Positions 11,791 through 25,084 are shown, counted from the stretch's first letter. The stretch is 64,000 nucleotides of DNA from Leguminivora glycinivorella (GCF_023078275.1 NC_062975.1:25857085-25921084), one strand, 5' to 3'. The notes: generated by a model not told the origin, from the sequence alone. A program made the numbers and translations.

Positions 11791-14700
11791 GCTTATAGCA
11801 AACGTTTTGGAACATCATAAAGTCCGTTAACATAGTGTGTAATCATTGTATGTCATACACTTTACGAACATTAACCGTCACTAGTCCCCACGCAGAGATT
11901 TATAACAAAACATACATCAAAGCATTAAATGCTATAGAAATAAAATTTATTATTGCTTGGCTTAAACGCATATAATTATTTGTATTTAAATGAAGAAACC
12001 ATGTAAATAAAGCAGTTGTAATGACTCCTAATCCGTTCACAAAAAGGTTATTTTAAATCAACTCCTGCGCATGGTTTGGTCTGCGCTTGCGCAGCCTCGG
12101 TGGGAGTCGTGAAGGTTTGTTAAACCTAACGCTTAAGATTACTATAATTGCACATGACCTTTTTATTGTAATCCTAAAGTTAATGAATAATGTATTTAAG
12201 AAGCTTAACGTTTGTGGTTTTTAAAAGATTTTTTGGAGCGGAAGAATAAGAATTACTTATATGAGTTAAATTACTTAATGAGGCCTTCAATAAATATGTT
12301 GCTGCTTTTAAACTCATAAGTATGTTTTAATAAGTTATATTTATTGCTATCTTAGTTTGGACATTGAATGAGTTGTTAAAGTATTCAAATAGAGCGTGGG
12401 AGACATCCATAAAATTTTGTCATGATATGTTAGATAAATACGAATATTATTATAACGATTTGTAAAATATACATTCGATAACTCAATATATAAGCAAGTG
12501 AAGCAGTTTCTATGATTTTGTTATTCCAACTAGCGAATATATTATTAAATCAAACGACAAAACCACTTTAATTGTTGACGATGCAAAATAAATATTAACT
12601 TTTAATCTATTAGGTATTATTAAAATCGTGTTCAATTGCTGACTATATCAATTGCAGTATGCACTTGTCGAAACATAAACATACGAATAAGAATACTTAA
12701 ATACCAGAAGCATAAAGCACTTCACGCTTCTCAAAATATTCCGTTCAAATCTCCGAAAACCTTGCCACGCGTTTACCAAACTTAACCTCAAAGGCATAAG
12801 TTGCTCATACTAGAGAAAATTCAGACAAGAAAACTATGTACCAAAAATTAAGAACATTACTACATCACACTCGCATATATGTGCTTGTACTTAAGAGTGA
12901 GTGAGATGCATGCAATGCATTTTCGGTGCCGTTGTAATGCGTGTAAATTCTTGAATGAACCTCGAACCGTTCCGGCCACTAGCCACTTGCGAAACTTACA
13001 ACTCAATTGTAAAATAAACTTTGTTTTGAAGGTTTAAGGTTGGTTGTGGAGTGTTGGCTAGCAGTTCTTGGTTTCGTTTACAATGAGTACGTATCGCAGT
13101 TTGGTAATATCCGTTTTTTGCAAGTGTTATGTGGAGGAAAAACAGCTGAGAGCGCGTTTGGTAACGGATTTATAATCTCAAGTCTTAATTGTTGCAGCAG
13201 AGCTACAACGAGGTACAGAGGTTTTTGAAGTGTCCGACTGGAGCCAGATTTTATGCCAAAACCACTCAATAGATAACGATATTGCAGGCGGACACAAGAT
13301 TATTACTTTAAAAAGTCATAAGAAACTATGGGTTGTCTGTCTTAGTTCTTACATTCCAAAACCGTTTTTTACGCATAGGCTCTGCGAAGAATAGTAGAAC
13401 CTTAACGTAATTCAACACTCACAGGTTTTGGTCGTAACGAAACCGAAACTTTAATTTGCTCTAGATTCCAATTCTGATCAGATCTAGCGATTCGGTAAAG
13501 GGTTCTAGTTCTAGTCAATTTGCAAATTTCTATCTCCATACTCTTTATCCAACTTAAATACAGCAGGTAATCTCATTTTGAAATCGCAATGTCTAAACTA
13601 CTAGACTAGTCATGACTCATGTTCCTGCAAAATTACAAACATGTTCAAAGCAACATGTTACTATGGAAGAAACATGAAAGTTCGCGCCCGTAGTTGACCC
13701 TAAGACCTCGCTTCGCTCTGTGGATAATTTCTATATTTGTTGATGATATTGAAGAGGTAACAAACTGCAATAAGAGAGTTGAGACTTTAAGCATCTATCA
13801 AAACAGATAATTTGTATGAAAATATAATGGATTACGCTCTCTTTATCAATCTTTTATAGCACCAATAGACACAGATAGATAGAACTTAAACTAAAAACAA
13901 TGCCGTAGAAAAGATTTTTAGATGCCTGGCCAAAGTCATAATCGTATACGCTCCGTAGCGGTCGAAACGCAATTTAAGCAGCTATCACTGTTCCTGATAT
14001 GAAGAGTGATAGAGATACACAAAGTATTTGTGGTCGAAACGCGATCGATTTTCTCCTAGTCTAGGCACCCAGGTCTGCTTTAATACCTAGAAACCCAGGA
14101 GCGGCCTTAGCATTTGCAAAACCTTGGGTGACAAATCTTTGAGCTGTCTTCGCGACAAACCCTCTGAGGGGCCCTCGCAAACGTGAGGCCCCGGGCTGTT
14201 GACCCATTTACCATCGCCAAAGGCCACCCGTGCAGAAACCATAATGTTTGGCCCTGTCACTTGTCACAGCCAAACAGCCATTTGTCCTTAAATCCTCTAT
14301 TGTTTGCTTTGTGTTAACTTTAATGAAATACCACTAAATAAGCTATCAATAGACGTTGCCACACTCGTAAATCCAAACAATGCGTGTGTAAAATGCAGCA
14401 AAGGCCAGTGAAAACGCTCCCAGGCATTGTTCGGCACAAAGCAGGACGTCGCGCCTTGAGCGCAGGTGTTCGGAAAACTGTTGCTTAGTGATAACATTAT
14501 CTAAAAATAAACTAAAGCCACTTTAATTAACAACACAACTATTTTTTACTTATAGAACCCGATGGATCTCTCAAACAACCATACGCAAACTTTTCGATGC
14601 TTGCTGAACTTATGCGGTCCATGGATTAGTAGGCAGGTAATGTTGATACCGATATGATGTTTAAATAAAAAACGAATTAAAGACACCTTAAAACTCTCAA

Positions 14701-15395
14701 GCATCATACAACATATTCAAATCTTTTAAAAGGTTAGAGAACTAAAAAGCAAATAACGGTACTGTTTAGGTAAGCTGTGGACCGCCAGATAAATTTTCTT
14801 CCTGGACATAATTATGGAACCCTTTTTAGCAATACGGAGATCGAGCAAACTTTATAGGAACTACTTCCCAATACCACAAATAGGACAGTAAATATTTAAA
14901 TTCAACAGCACGATAAACTCGAAGATCATGGTCCGTACAGAGTCAGAAATTCTAGCAATTAGCGACATAATGATCCCTTGTGAACTCAAATAATAAACAG
15001 CGACCACATGAATTGGTGCAAAATATATTTTTAATAGGGATTCTTAGTTGTTCTTCTAAAATTAGAAGAGGTTCATCAATTTCTGCAAGATTCAGTTCCT
15101 AATCAATCGGTCCATCCGTGTGTCCAGCGGTCTTCTTGTTGTAATCAAAACATTTACGATCTTAAAATCAACAAACGTCTTCTAAATTTTGAATTTGTTA
15201 AAAATAGCAGTAGCATTGTTAGCGTATGTAAATAACTTTTAATTCAGGAAGCGCACTTCCATTGTGCGCGCAGGAAGGTGCGTTTCGCATTCGCTTCGGA
15301 CATTCATGTTTACTCGCGTTTCCTAGTACTACTTTCCGAAGTTTCTTGTACTTTGAAAATACTTTAAAACAATGAAAGGCGATGTTGTAAAACTA
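11791..15395. other. Long gene-poor stretch
   Basis: I see only short frames (for example minus 14,297-14,497 and plus 13,040-13,228) with no domains. A GC-rich palindromic patch at about 14,150-14,200 (GGGGCCCTCGCAAACGTGAG) and a GGTCGAAACGC motif repeated at about 13,958 and 14,031 are probably repeat debris. Confidence 0.35.
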
Positions 15396-15456
15396 GTGCC
15401 AAAGCGGACCCCAGGCTCCCATGAGCCGTGGCAAATGCCGGGATAACGCAAGGAGG
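15396..15456 (+). repeat. SINE family 2 tail fragment
   Basis: The stretch from AAGCGGACCCCAGGCTCCCA through AATGCCGGGATAACGCAAGG matches the 3' end of the three full SINE family 2 copies in the PIH1 gene. It is 5' truncated. Confidence 0.8.
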
Positions 15457-15737
15457 ATCATGCTGCAAGCCTACGTTGAATGTAAACATTCGAGCTAAAA
15501 TAAAGTAATGTCATGTCAATCTAAGTTAAGAAAATTATGACGTTTACTTAAGCCTTAAGGCAGAGATATCTAAATCGTTACCACCGTATCTTGGTCTGAC
15601 TCTAGTACTCTGAAAAGAAGGATTTTCAACGGAGATACACTAGCTTTCTAGATTATATTTGATATTCAATAGTAAGTTAAAATGTTAAAATGAATGAGAT
15701 AGCACAGTACAAGTTATAATAGGTTCCTACAAATAAA

Positions 15738-15830
15738 AAACCGGCCAAGTGCGAGTCGGACTCGCCCACCGAGGGTTCCGTACCTACAAAACTATTAGGT
15801 GCTTTTACGTTACTCACATAAGTCTAAAGA
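15738..15830 (+). repeat. Fragment of repeat F (CCAAGTGCGAGTCGG type)
   Basis: It starts with CCGGCCAAGTGCGAGTCGG and includes AGGGTTCCGTACCTAC. The start matches the larger copy at 18,105-19,024. It is truncated. Confidence 0.65.
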
Positions 15831-16016
15831 CTGGGCTAGGCTAGAAGTATAGGTTCTCTAATGAGCATAATTGTGTTTAGCGCCACCTCTCGACGAATTC
15901 GCGAACTAATTAGCACAGCTTGCGTGAGGTCTTTTATAATGTTAACCAAATTCAACATTTTTTATTTTATTTTAAAGAAGGTGTTTTATGTAAAATTTTG
16001 TAGCTATAAATTTTAA

Positions 16017-16155
16017 CACCTTTATTCATAAACATACACTAAAGTTATCCAGCCGATAAAGTTCGTTTGTCCCTTTCTATCACACCAATACGTCGGAAAG
16101 GCAACCGAACTTTATCGGCTTGATAACTTAGTGTACGTTTATGAATAACGGGGTG
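16017..16155. mobile_element. Foldback MITE
   Basis: Arms at 16,017-16,065 and 16,106-16,155 are reverse complements with a few mismatches. The outer ends read CACC..TTATTCATAAAC and the inner parts GCCGATAAAGTTCG. The loop is about 40 bases. Confidence 0.85.
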
Positions 16156-17007
16156 AGTATTACCGTACTGTAAAAATGTAATGTATACGGATTAATGAAT
16201 TTAATATAGATAGGTAATTATTGATATGTGGCAAAACGAAGGATATTGTTTACACCTTCGCAATAAGTATCGAATGATATTTTTTTAATTTACCATGTTA
16301 CTTCACGTACCTACTTAGGTACTTATTTTAAAAACTCTAAAAATGTCTATTGAGTTTCTGTCGCAGACCACCATGTGGCTTCTGCATATTCTGCGCTGTG
16401 ATAGAGTTGCCATAGTAGGTATGTATATATTGTATAATTAGGCAATAAGAGGCAAAAAACATATTGTGCTAAAATATTTAAAATACCTACAGTCATTTCC
16501 GAAACGTGTGAATTCATGTCAATACTTTCTTTTATCAGTATTACACGGAGTAGGTAAACGTTTTGTGGCAGCGGCAGCGCAAACTGCAGAGAGCGCACGT
16601 GGACACCGGCGCGGCGCCACAGAATATATAATAGCACAAGTAAAGAAGGCCCACTGCTTTGATGTTTCCGAAATGCCGCCTTTTTAAATACCTACAACAT
16701 TCTTACAAAGAAACAAGCCGCACGTGCGCGGCGTCCGGTGATAGGGTTACCAATGGATCCAAACGAATTAATACTCACATTAAATGTTATATTATTATAT
16801 TCAAGTCTTGAGTACTTTCTAGGTATATACGCTGTATTTATATATTTTTGTTCAAGGTTCCAACATCACAAGCCTTATTGAACTTTTCCGTGGGACTTAA
16901 TCAGTAGTAGATCTGTATAAGAATATCTTTTGGTATTTATTTTATTCAATATGTCTATTTAATTAAGTATTATTAGCCATTCCACCCGCGGACATCGCTT
17001 AAAAAAC
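16156..17007. other. No confirmed gene
   Basis: A GC-rich patch at 16,560-16,625 is crossed by frames on both strands, with no domain or splice pair that settles a gene. A decayed SINE family 1 tail (CAAGCCTTATTGA..CCGTGGGACT) is visible at about 16,855-16,950. Confidence 0.3.
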
Positions 17008-17156
17008 CTCGCGACGTAAAGTAACAATAGAAAGTGCGAACGTGCATTCCGTAAGAATGTGCGCCACCCCTGAGTAGGCCGCGAACTCGCGGCCACAGCT
17101 CGCGGCCTCCAGGATATACTTGTAGCGCGGCGATAGGATAGCGGAGTGAGCCGCCC
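17008..17156 (-). CDS. Candidate internal exon, unrecognised protein
   Basis: On the minus strand an open stretch with strongly G/C-ending codons, typical of a real insect exon, lies between a possible acceptor (CGCCAG before 17,156) and a possible donor (GAG then GTTTTT at 17,008). Its phase (two bases, then 49 codons) would accept the phase-1 donor of the secreted-protein exon at 27,197. The predicted peptide has a YKYILEAA stretch and two cysteines. The acceptor has a poor pyrimidine tract and a second frame is also open, so the link is speculative. No family is recognised. Confidence 0.22.
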
Positions 17157-17930
17157 CTGGCGGACGCGTCTGTGTGCGTGAGCTAGGTATGCATACAACT
17201 ACAACTGCTGTAGGCACCGCCCCCCCCTCAGCGCGTCCTCTGCGGCGCGGCGATAATCATCTAGCCCTAAGGCCCTGGTTTCTCTGGCCCGTCACACGCG
17301 CCCGGCGGCGTTTGGATGTGAGCCGCATGTGCCGCTGTGCCACACGCTGTTGGTCGCGGGTGCGAATACCTACTTTAATTGCCCTTGAAAAAAATCATAA
17401 GTTATTATTGTATGAAAATATCGATTACAACTCGTGTTAGAACTGTGTAGTATTCATAAGTATAACGTGAAATAAATTTAACATTTCTCTTTTATATATT
17501 ACAAACAGAATATAATCACAATTACTATACTTCATTACCTACATGTCAAGTCTGTGCGATTATGATGCGATTAATCTATGATTTCGTTCAACAAAATGGC
17601 AGCGATAGCTTCGCGTTTGAGGAGCGCGTCCCTTCATTGAAATAATTACTTAAATAAAGATCGATTAACATAGCGTGTATACTAACCGATTAAATGTGAC
17701 ACGTCAGTTTTATTCGATTTTCTCGTATGGCTTAAACAGCATCTTGTTGCGCAGGAAGGCATTTTTACATTTTATTTGTGTGCAGGCAGAAACATAAGTC
17801 CAATGGACTTATGTTTGTAGCGCAAAGGTTTTGCTCACAGTGTCCTCTCTAGTATTACCTCAATGAGTTCATCATTATCTTTAGTGAAGTCAGTCATTTT
17901 CCATATCAAGACGCCACCCGCCGTCCGTTG
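17157..17930. other. GC-rich patch, then AT-rich intergenic DNA
   Basis: 17,200-17,360 is strikingly CpG-rich (GCGGCGCGGCG, CGCCCGGCGGCG). It could be a promoter or part of an exon. The remainder shows nothing recognisable. Confidence 0.3.
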
Positions 17931-18093
17931 CTATTGTAAAAAACGAATACAGACCGTCGCGTGCGGCGTGTGACCTTCGCCCGTCGAACCACCCGCCGCC
18001 GGCGACGTTTCAAAGAAACCACCCTCAAACATTTCCGAACAAAACATTCGAACGTCGTCAGTCGCGGACCCGCGTAAAAAACCACAACACGTT
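17931..18093 (-). CDS. Candidate CpG-rich terminal exon, unrecognised
   Basis: On the minus strand, a frame after a possible acceptor (TTCATAG) at 18,094 runs to a TAG at 17,931-17,933. It begins with Thr-Cys-Cys-Gly and has further cysteines and a Gly/Ser/Thr-rich middle. CpG-rich codons set it apart from the AT-rich surroundings. Another frame across the same bases is also open and very Arg-rich, so the reading frame is not secure. Repeat F starts immediately upstream. It could be the last exon of a small secreted protein or simply CpG-rich DNA. Confidence 0.2.
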
Positions 18094-18104
18094 CTATGAA
18101 CATT

Positions 18105-19024
18105 GGTCAAGTGCGAGTCGGTTTTCGACTTTTCCATACAAAGAACTCATGAGCGCCTGAACGACTGTGATGGCAAAGTTAACTTTTCGCACTTTCAAGA
18201 CTTTACGTATATATCTCGGAAACGATAAGAGATAGAGCAAAATGGACTTCAGATTTGGGCTGTCGTTGGCACAAATTCTATGTTTTCGTTAACAGAGACC
18301 TTTTTTGGACCGATTTGAACAAAATTTTGCTCAGTCCACTTACAAACGGGCTTAAGCGCCTCCTTTTTAGTAGGAACTTAAGTCATTTTGGCAAATGAAA
18401 AAAAAATTGAACAATTTCTAAAAAGAAAAGACAGAAATGAATTTCTTTCTACCTGTCCATCACGCTTACACAATTTTAAGACGTTTAGTAACTGCTTGCA
18501 GCGTCAGTGAGTGAAAATCTTAATTTGAGTTTTTTTCTCGTAAGTCCGACTTACGCTTGACTGTAGATTTCTAATAGGTTTTCCTGTAATCTACAGGTAG
18601 AGGGCTATCTCGTGTATTTTTTTGAAAATTTTACGCTAAGTAGTTTCGGAGATAAGGGGGGAATGGTCATTTTTTGTCTATTTTCTTAAATTACTTCTAA
18701 AGTACCAAAATTAAAAATTAAAAAAATATATATTTCAAATGCTCATAAAATTCTCTTTCATTTGATATATAACACAATATAGTTTTAATAACTTTGATTT
18801 TTAATTTTCAAGTTTACCCCCCAAAAGTGACCCCTATGATTAAATTTCATTTAATTAAATTACATGTCCGTCTTTGGGCCACAGGTTTACATATGTGTAC
18901 CAAATTTCAAGTAAATCGGTCCAGTAGTTTCGGAGAAATCGGCTGTAACAGAGGGACAGACAGACACACGAGTGATCCTATAAGGGTTCCGTTTTTCCTC
19001 TTTGAGGTACGGAACCCTAAAAAT
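18105..19024 (+). mobile_element. Repeat F, long copy
   Basis: It begins GGTCAAGTGCGAGTCGG and ends in GGTACGGAACCCTAAAAA, preceded by GAGGGACAGACAGACACACG. These are end signatures I associate with a very common lepidopteran repeat. It has no intact coding frame. The start matches the fragment at 15,738. Confidence 0.65.
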
Positions 19025-21217
19025 AGTTTTAAGTTAAAAACTGTTTAATCGATTGCCTAACACTGCAAGCTAAAGCATTGCATGAGAAAGAGTTGACCAT
19101 CTCTATGGAGTTGAACAACAGAATATCATGTTTTCAAACGAATACCAAATTCGTAAATTTTGCAACATCAATTGATTTCTGTATTGATACCATATCAATA
19201 ACCCACAATCGGACGATCATGAACGCTAGTTAATTTCAAGCCTTGGCTTTAGACTGTCGCAATCTGATGATAGCCACAACACAAAGATGACTACGTATTG
19301 TAAGCTAATCCAAAACATTTCGAAATTTGACGGTCAAGAGCAAATTGGTAACTGGTGTGGCAACTTTCTCAGCATCATAACAAATTGACCATCAATATGT
19401 AGCCTTATTACTGACAACAATGCCTGATTGATTACATTTGACATGCTACCAAACAACACTATTTTTGGGTCTTATTTCTTTGCAATAAAGATTACAAATC
19501 GCGAAGAGTATAGATAATACAATAGCCTCAATTTTGTATAATTTCCCAATATCTCCCTTGCTGGATAAAGGGCAGCGATGCAATGCAACAACACAGTGGG
19601 AGGCCATTTTGATTCGTCCGCCATTTTGTGAGTTGACAGCTGTTAGAGCCATCCTCCTATCGTTAATTTTACAATCCGATTGCGTTATTGATACAATCAG
19701 AGTGACCGATAGAGCGAAGTGTCGAAAACTACTAAGCAATAGGGTGGGACCAAGTTAACTCTGCATAGAATTTGGAATGCCAAAGTGAGGCAATAACATT
19801 AAGGACTAGTTTTTTTGGAAAACTGTCGACGCTGTCGTCCTGTTTAAAATGACATAGCCTCACTTTCTTCTGTTAGTCGATGCAAAATGTGTGTTCTATG
19901 TTCTACTTAGATAATGTGCTCTGCTCATGTCGTTTTAATGATGTACCTAGTAACTAGAAAATGACACGAGATTTTTCTGTCCATTTTAATTCGAGGATGA
20001 CTAATTGACCAAGCTAACTATGACTTAATACATAAGGTATATATTTATTTACACAGGCTGTCAGGTTTCTTTACTTTAAGAGCAATAACAAACAAGTTAT
20101 TAGTCATTTTTGCACGTAAAACTTATTCAGTACTCATGCTAGTCATAAAACCGACATACAACTGTATGTGTCGATAAGGCACGTGTAAAACCGAATGTTT
20201 ACATAATTATGCTCAACGCAAAACGGACAATTCGTATTTAACCCTTAAATGCATGAATTTTTCTTTTAACGAATATTAATACATATATATATATATATAT
20301 ATATGTGATAGACAATGGTTTTCTGACTCTGGTAAAAAAAATAAAAAAATATTTAAGATCTATTTTTATACTAAATCAGTGTTAGAAGTTAAATAGGCCA
20401 AATCTTATTTATATAAATATGTCGTAATTGGTAAGTTTTATTTTAAAAAAAATACTACTAAGTATTAAAAAGGTACACTATTTGTGAAACCTTTATGATA
20501 AAATGTTTAAACATGAACTAATTACTAACTCCGAAAAAATCAGCCTAAATCACATACTAAAAATCGCCATCGTCCTGTATTTCACACTTTTCCGTCATTT
20601 CATCTTAATCCTTAAATAATAAATAGTAAATCATTATATTATTTAATTGATTTAATTGTATATTAAATAATAATAAATAATGAATAATAATTAAGCAATA
20701 AATGTGATTTTGTATAGCTACATATCGAGCCACGGGCCATCAAATATATGATGCATATATACATCACCATGCATTTAAGGGTTAAATATTATGTGCTACA
20801 AATATATCGGTAAACGTATGGTATGTAAGTACCTATACGTATACGGCGCTAAGTGACAAAAAATGTGCCTAAGAAAGATTAAGCTAACTCCACCTTTGAT
20901 CTGTTCATCAAATGCAGTTGGTTCAATTAAACTAAGAACTAGACAATCACATATGCAGCGAAATGACAATACAAAAAGCTATGCAATTTTCTCAGACAAT
21001 TCAAAAACCGCAGAGGCCACTTCAATATAGTGAAACGACTAGTCATTTCTTTAAAAACTACTTCGCAATTTATTGCAAAGTGGATCTTTTAGAAGTCAAA
21101 TTCGTATTTGCTATAAAAACATCTGCAAAGAAGCATTGTTGGTACTTGGTAGAAGGGAATTAAATAAATTTTAAATATTCGAATGTGTTAGATACGGAAC
21201 GGTACCTTAAATTATTG
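19025..21217. other. Gene-poor stretch with (AT)n microsatellite
   Basis: A dinucleotide AT run lies at about 20,281-20,305. Frames of 70-97 codons occur at 19,446-19,758 on opposite strands, neither with a domain; they may be part of an unrecognised repeat. I see no host gene. Confidence 0.4.
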
Positions 21218-21466
21218 GGTCAATCAACTTTTTCTTGCCTGTCATTGCCATGGTTACGGTCCCCCGAGTCACGCTGGTTTTATGCAAAATTATGCTACAT
21301 AACATGCATTTTTCTGGTGTTAACAAGCCCTTTACTTAATTTTCCACCTACAAACATGGACTACATGCATGCTTGCATAATTTCAGTAGCATAATTTTGC
21401 ATAAAATCAGCATGACTCAGGGGACCGTAACCATGGCAATAACAGGCAAGAAAAAGTTGATTCACC
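21218..21466. mobile_element. Foldback MITE with about 80-bp arms
   Basis: Arms at 21,218-21,300 and about 21,387-21,466 are near-perfect reverse complements (outer GGT(C/G)AATCAACTTTTTCTTG, inner TTTTGCATAA..). The loop is about 85 bases. It is non-coding. Confidence 0.85.
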
Positions 21467-21632
21467 ATATTCTATTGTAACGTTTAATAGGTAAACTTAC
21501 CAATACAATTTACCTCGGAAATTGGTGCAATATAACAAATCTTATTGATTAATGAAGTGCCCAATTAATGAAAGTTAGTCACGCCATTGTTTGCACATAT
21601 TTTAGAACCTATCACCTATTAATAATAGATCC

Positions 21633-22560
21633 GATGACGCGGAGTACGTTATGTTTGCCGACGACACGTGTGTAATAACTGCAGCCGACGATTTCCCTAG
21701 CTTAGAAATAAAACTAGCTCAAACAGCAAAAAAGATATCTGATTGGTTCAGTGCTAATGGCATGCTTTTGAATGTGGATAAGACAAACATAATGTACTTC
21801 CAATTAAGAAGAAATGAAAATACTCCGAGTATTGTTTTAAACAATACTCCAGTACCACACGTACATGAAGTTAAATACTTGGGTTTTGTAATTGATTCAG
21901 GACTGACGTGGGCACCCCATATAGACATGACGTGTAAACGTCTCGCATCTGCGTGCTTCGCTTTGTCTAGGCTAACTCACAGTCTGTCCGAGGAGAACCG
22001 AAAGAGTGCCTACTATGGGTACTTCCATTCTATATTAACCTACGGTGTCGACCTGTGGGGTACTGCTGCGGACCGTGAGAGAATGTTCAAATTACAAAAG
22101 CGTGCCCTTCGCATTCTAACTAGAAAACCGCTTGACCATCCAGCTAGGGAACTTTTTAGAAGTTGTAAAATACTTACGTTGCCAAGTGTGTACATAATCG
22201 AAGCATGCAAATACGTCAGACAAAACCTTCATCTGATCCCCACTCATAGCCAACTCAGGGGCAGCGTGACGCGCAGGCGTAACCAGCTGGTCGTGCCAGC
22301 GTGCCGCCTCGCAAAAACTAGAAAGTCTGTGCATGTAATGGGTATCAGACTTTACAATGTACTGCATGATGACATAAAGCAAGCTTCTAGCGATGCAATA
22401 TTTGTCCGCAAACTAAAATCCATCCTACTCGAAATGGCTTGCTATACTTTGGACGAGTTCCTTGATACCTACGGGTCATTGACTGGATCGTGTACCTACT
22501 AATGTAATATGTGTGTCTGCATTACTTAGAATACCCAATGTGAAATGTGATTTTTTTTTT
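21633..22560 (+). pseudogene. 5'-truncated LINE, C-terminal reverse transcriptase part
   Basis: A 283-codon open frame (21,651-22,502) starts at the FADDT catalytic motif of a non-LTR retrotransposon reverse transcriptase. It continues through the thumb region (KYLGF near residue 75, then W..H) and a C-terminal part with an LQKRALRI motif typical of Jockey/CR1-like elements. The fingers, palm and endonuclease are missing, so it cannot be active. Coding similarity begins at about 21,633, the truncation point, and a T-run follows at about 22,550. The frame is still intact, which suggests fairly recent insertion. Clade assignment is by motif memory only. Confidence 0.85.
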
Positions 22561-23659
22561 TTTTCTAAAAATAAATGTATGTTTTCATCATGATGTTGAC
22601 GTCAGGAAACTGTACATATACACGAGATGTTTGGATTCCATGAATAAGGAACAAAAAATCGCTATACGCAATAACATGACCAATCAATTCGACACTGACA
22701 ATGAACAACAATATATATATGAAGATACGTATCTTTAACAACCATTTGGACTTTAATGTAATCATGTTTTTATTAAAATATTAGGCAGAAACCGGTTACG
22801 AACAAGTTTGCGGACCCTTTTGCGTTGATTTTGTGAATCACTTGTTTTGTGCTCAAGGAAGGTCAATATTGGCCTTGGATTAAGTATTTGAGTATATTTT
22901 TTAACCGTTCTTAATTGACTTTTTACTTTGTACACTCAAATAACCTATTGGAAAACCTCGGTAAGAGTACCTACCTCTAGATGTTGAAATACCGTGTGTT
23001 TCAAAATGGCAAGCACTTAAATTTCTGCTTTCTTTTTACAAGCTTTTTATTCTCATCTACTTGCCTTGTTATTACGTTATTTTGGGTCAAAACGTAGAAG
23101 CTAAATTTGACCCACTTCCCGGTTTCCGATTGAGCTAAGATTTTGCACACATGTAACACGTGACAATGCAATAATAAGGTACAATGGAGCTGATCTGATG
23201 ATAGAGCAGAAAGGTGGTCATAGGAACTCTGTTATGATACGTCGTATCCCCATCGAGTAAGGGGTTTTTAGGTACGTCTCGGAGAGCAGTAGATGACTGT
23301 TGAAAGAAAGGTACAGTCGGTGATAAAAGCTTGTGCCAAAAAATTTTTTTTTCAAAAACACTTATTCTTCCATCCCTGTTTCAACCCTATTTGGGTCTGA
23401 CTTACTCACATGTTTGATCAATTTTTAGTTTGGATTTTTCGATCATGCTGACGATCAGACTGACGTTTTTCAGCCTTTGCTTCTTATGTACAGTCAGCTG
23501 CAAATTTGTATCGCAGGGGGTCTCCTTTTCTCTGCAGCTTACTGTACCTATGACATGTTCTTCGGTAATTAGGAATTTTAAATGGTCCGCAAAGCGTTTC
23601 TGGCAATTTTAAAGATATCGGTAAATTCTCAACTCAAATTCTTGCCACCAACATAGCCA
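22561..23659. other. No gene seen
   Basis: Mixed AT-rich sequence. Short frames on both strands carry no domain. I cannot assign repeats with confidence. Confidence 0.35.
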
Positions 23660-23885
23660 AAGCACAGTATAATAAAGAGTACTATCGTACAGTATGGCCA
23701 CTCCCGCTCCCCGCAGAAAGTGCCGCCCATCCCCCTCTCGGTTACCTCACAGTTACCGCCTGTCAAAAACGCGAACCGTTGACCTGTCATATTTCACTCA
23801 TACAAGCATAGTTCACCGCGTTCACTTATACGAGCTTAAGAGTGTGTGCTGGGAACGCGCCTCCTTCATATATTTGATCGGCAGT
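23660..23885 (+). repeat. Interspersed repeat E, copy 2
   Basis: Matches 11,560-11,790 with small indels. A plus-strand frame of 118 codons (23,694-24,050) crosses it, but because the same sequence is dispersed and frameshifted in copy 1, that frame is not a gene. Confidence 0.8.
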
Positions 23886-24282
23886 GTCCGAGGTGTGGCC
23901 AAAGTAACCATTACAAGTATTACAACCCTCAGTTTCTCTCGCCTCTATTTCTGTTGCCATAAACTTTACATAAACACTCATAGACATGTTCTCTTTTCCA
24001 ATATGTCTGCACGGCTTGTTTTATGGAAATATCGCCCACTGGTTGCGTAAGAGCGTTTAAGTCTCGTACAGTCAAGCTATTAAATATATATGCGAAGTAA
24101 GTGCCAAAAATATGTATCTACAACCTTAACGTATAAGCAATAAAATTGTGTATACGTATTATTGCCACTTTGCCCGCATTATGTTGACTGTACACGGAAG
24201 GCGATATATGTTCGATGTTGTCGGCCTCTGAATTAACTCACGGCGGTGCTATTGCACGCAGGCGGAGCGTGAGTTATAGAAA

Positions 24283-24520
24283 AATCGTTCTCCCAAGGGA
24301 ATAATGAAATTTCTTGTACGGTACTTAACTTTTTTACATCTTTTTACATATTTTTTACATTGCGAGTGTGATGAAAAACATTGTGTGTAACTCGGGGAGT
24401 ATGAATATTACTAACTCGAATCTTTAAATCGCTCCGGCAAGCCGTCGCGATTTAACTTACTCTCGTTAGTAATATTCAACTTCCTCCCCTTGTTGCACAA
24501 TGTATACTATTATTGTCAAC
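24283..24520. repeat. Interspersed repeat B, copy 1
   Basis: Contains ATCGTTCTCCC, GAGTGTGATGAAAAACATTG, CTTTAAATCGCTCCGGCAAG and ends near TGTTGCACAATGTA. Copies lie at 46,171-46,340 and 60,950-61,175. The middle is a partial palindrome (AATATTACTAACTCGA / CTCGTTAGTAATATT), so a MITE is likely. Confidence 0.75.
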
Positions 24521-24760
24521 GTAGTTTAGACAAAAGTGGTTTCGTATGCCCGGTTGTTTTCGTCTACATGGCAAACTCGAGAAAAGAGATTCTTGTGATT
24601 TTTATATGTGTGTCCATCAACAGGTGAGGCCTGAGGGTTTGAAAGGTACATAGGTCTATATCTCGTAGAGCCTAATATGTAAGTGGTTAAAACGAAGGTA
24701 TAAGGGCGGAAATGGACACAATAAGTAGGTATCCATTAAAATCTCCTAAGTGGAACACTC

Positions 24761-24902
24761 TGTAGGCCTAGCACATGATGGCCGCGGGAGTATGTCGCCG
24801 CGAGATAGACTACCCGTCCTTATGTCATTAATACAGTTAGAAGAAGACGTGGCATCTATCTCGCGGCGACATACTCCCGCGGCCATCATGTGCTAGGCCT
24901 AC
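24761..24902. mobile_element. Foldback MITE G, copy 1
   Basis: Arms TGTAGGCCTAGCACATGATG inward and their reverse complement are perfect over the GC-rich part (GGCCGCGGGAGTATGTCGCC). The loop holds ACTACCCGTCCTTATGTC. A second copy lies at 25,866-25,982. Confidence 0.9.
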
Positions 24903-25084
24903 AGGTGATCCCATGAATTGGAAAAATTGGAAAGCGTTTCATAAAATGGAAAATATTATCAAAACGGGATCGACTACAAAATATCGATATATTAACAGAA
25001 GTTACCTACCTATCTGCATACAATATACTATACGTTATTTAGCTATATTGAGTCATGAAAATATTGCGAAATTCACTAAGTCAA

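Noticed and set aside
16959..17217. Alternative minus-strand frames over the 17-kb GC patch
   Set aside because: Two other frames are open only because of GC richness and read as Arg/Ser-rich peptides. I kept only the frame with gene-like codon endings, at low confidence.
23694..24050. 118-codon plus-strand gene
   Set aside because: Most of the frame is interspersed repeat E, which recurs at 11,560 with indels that break the frame.
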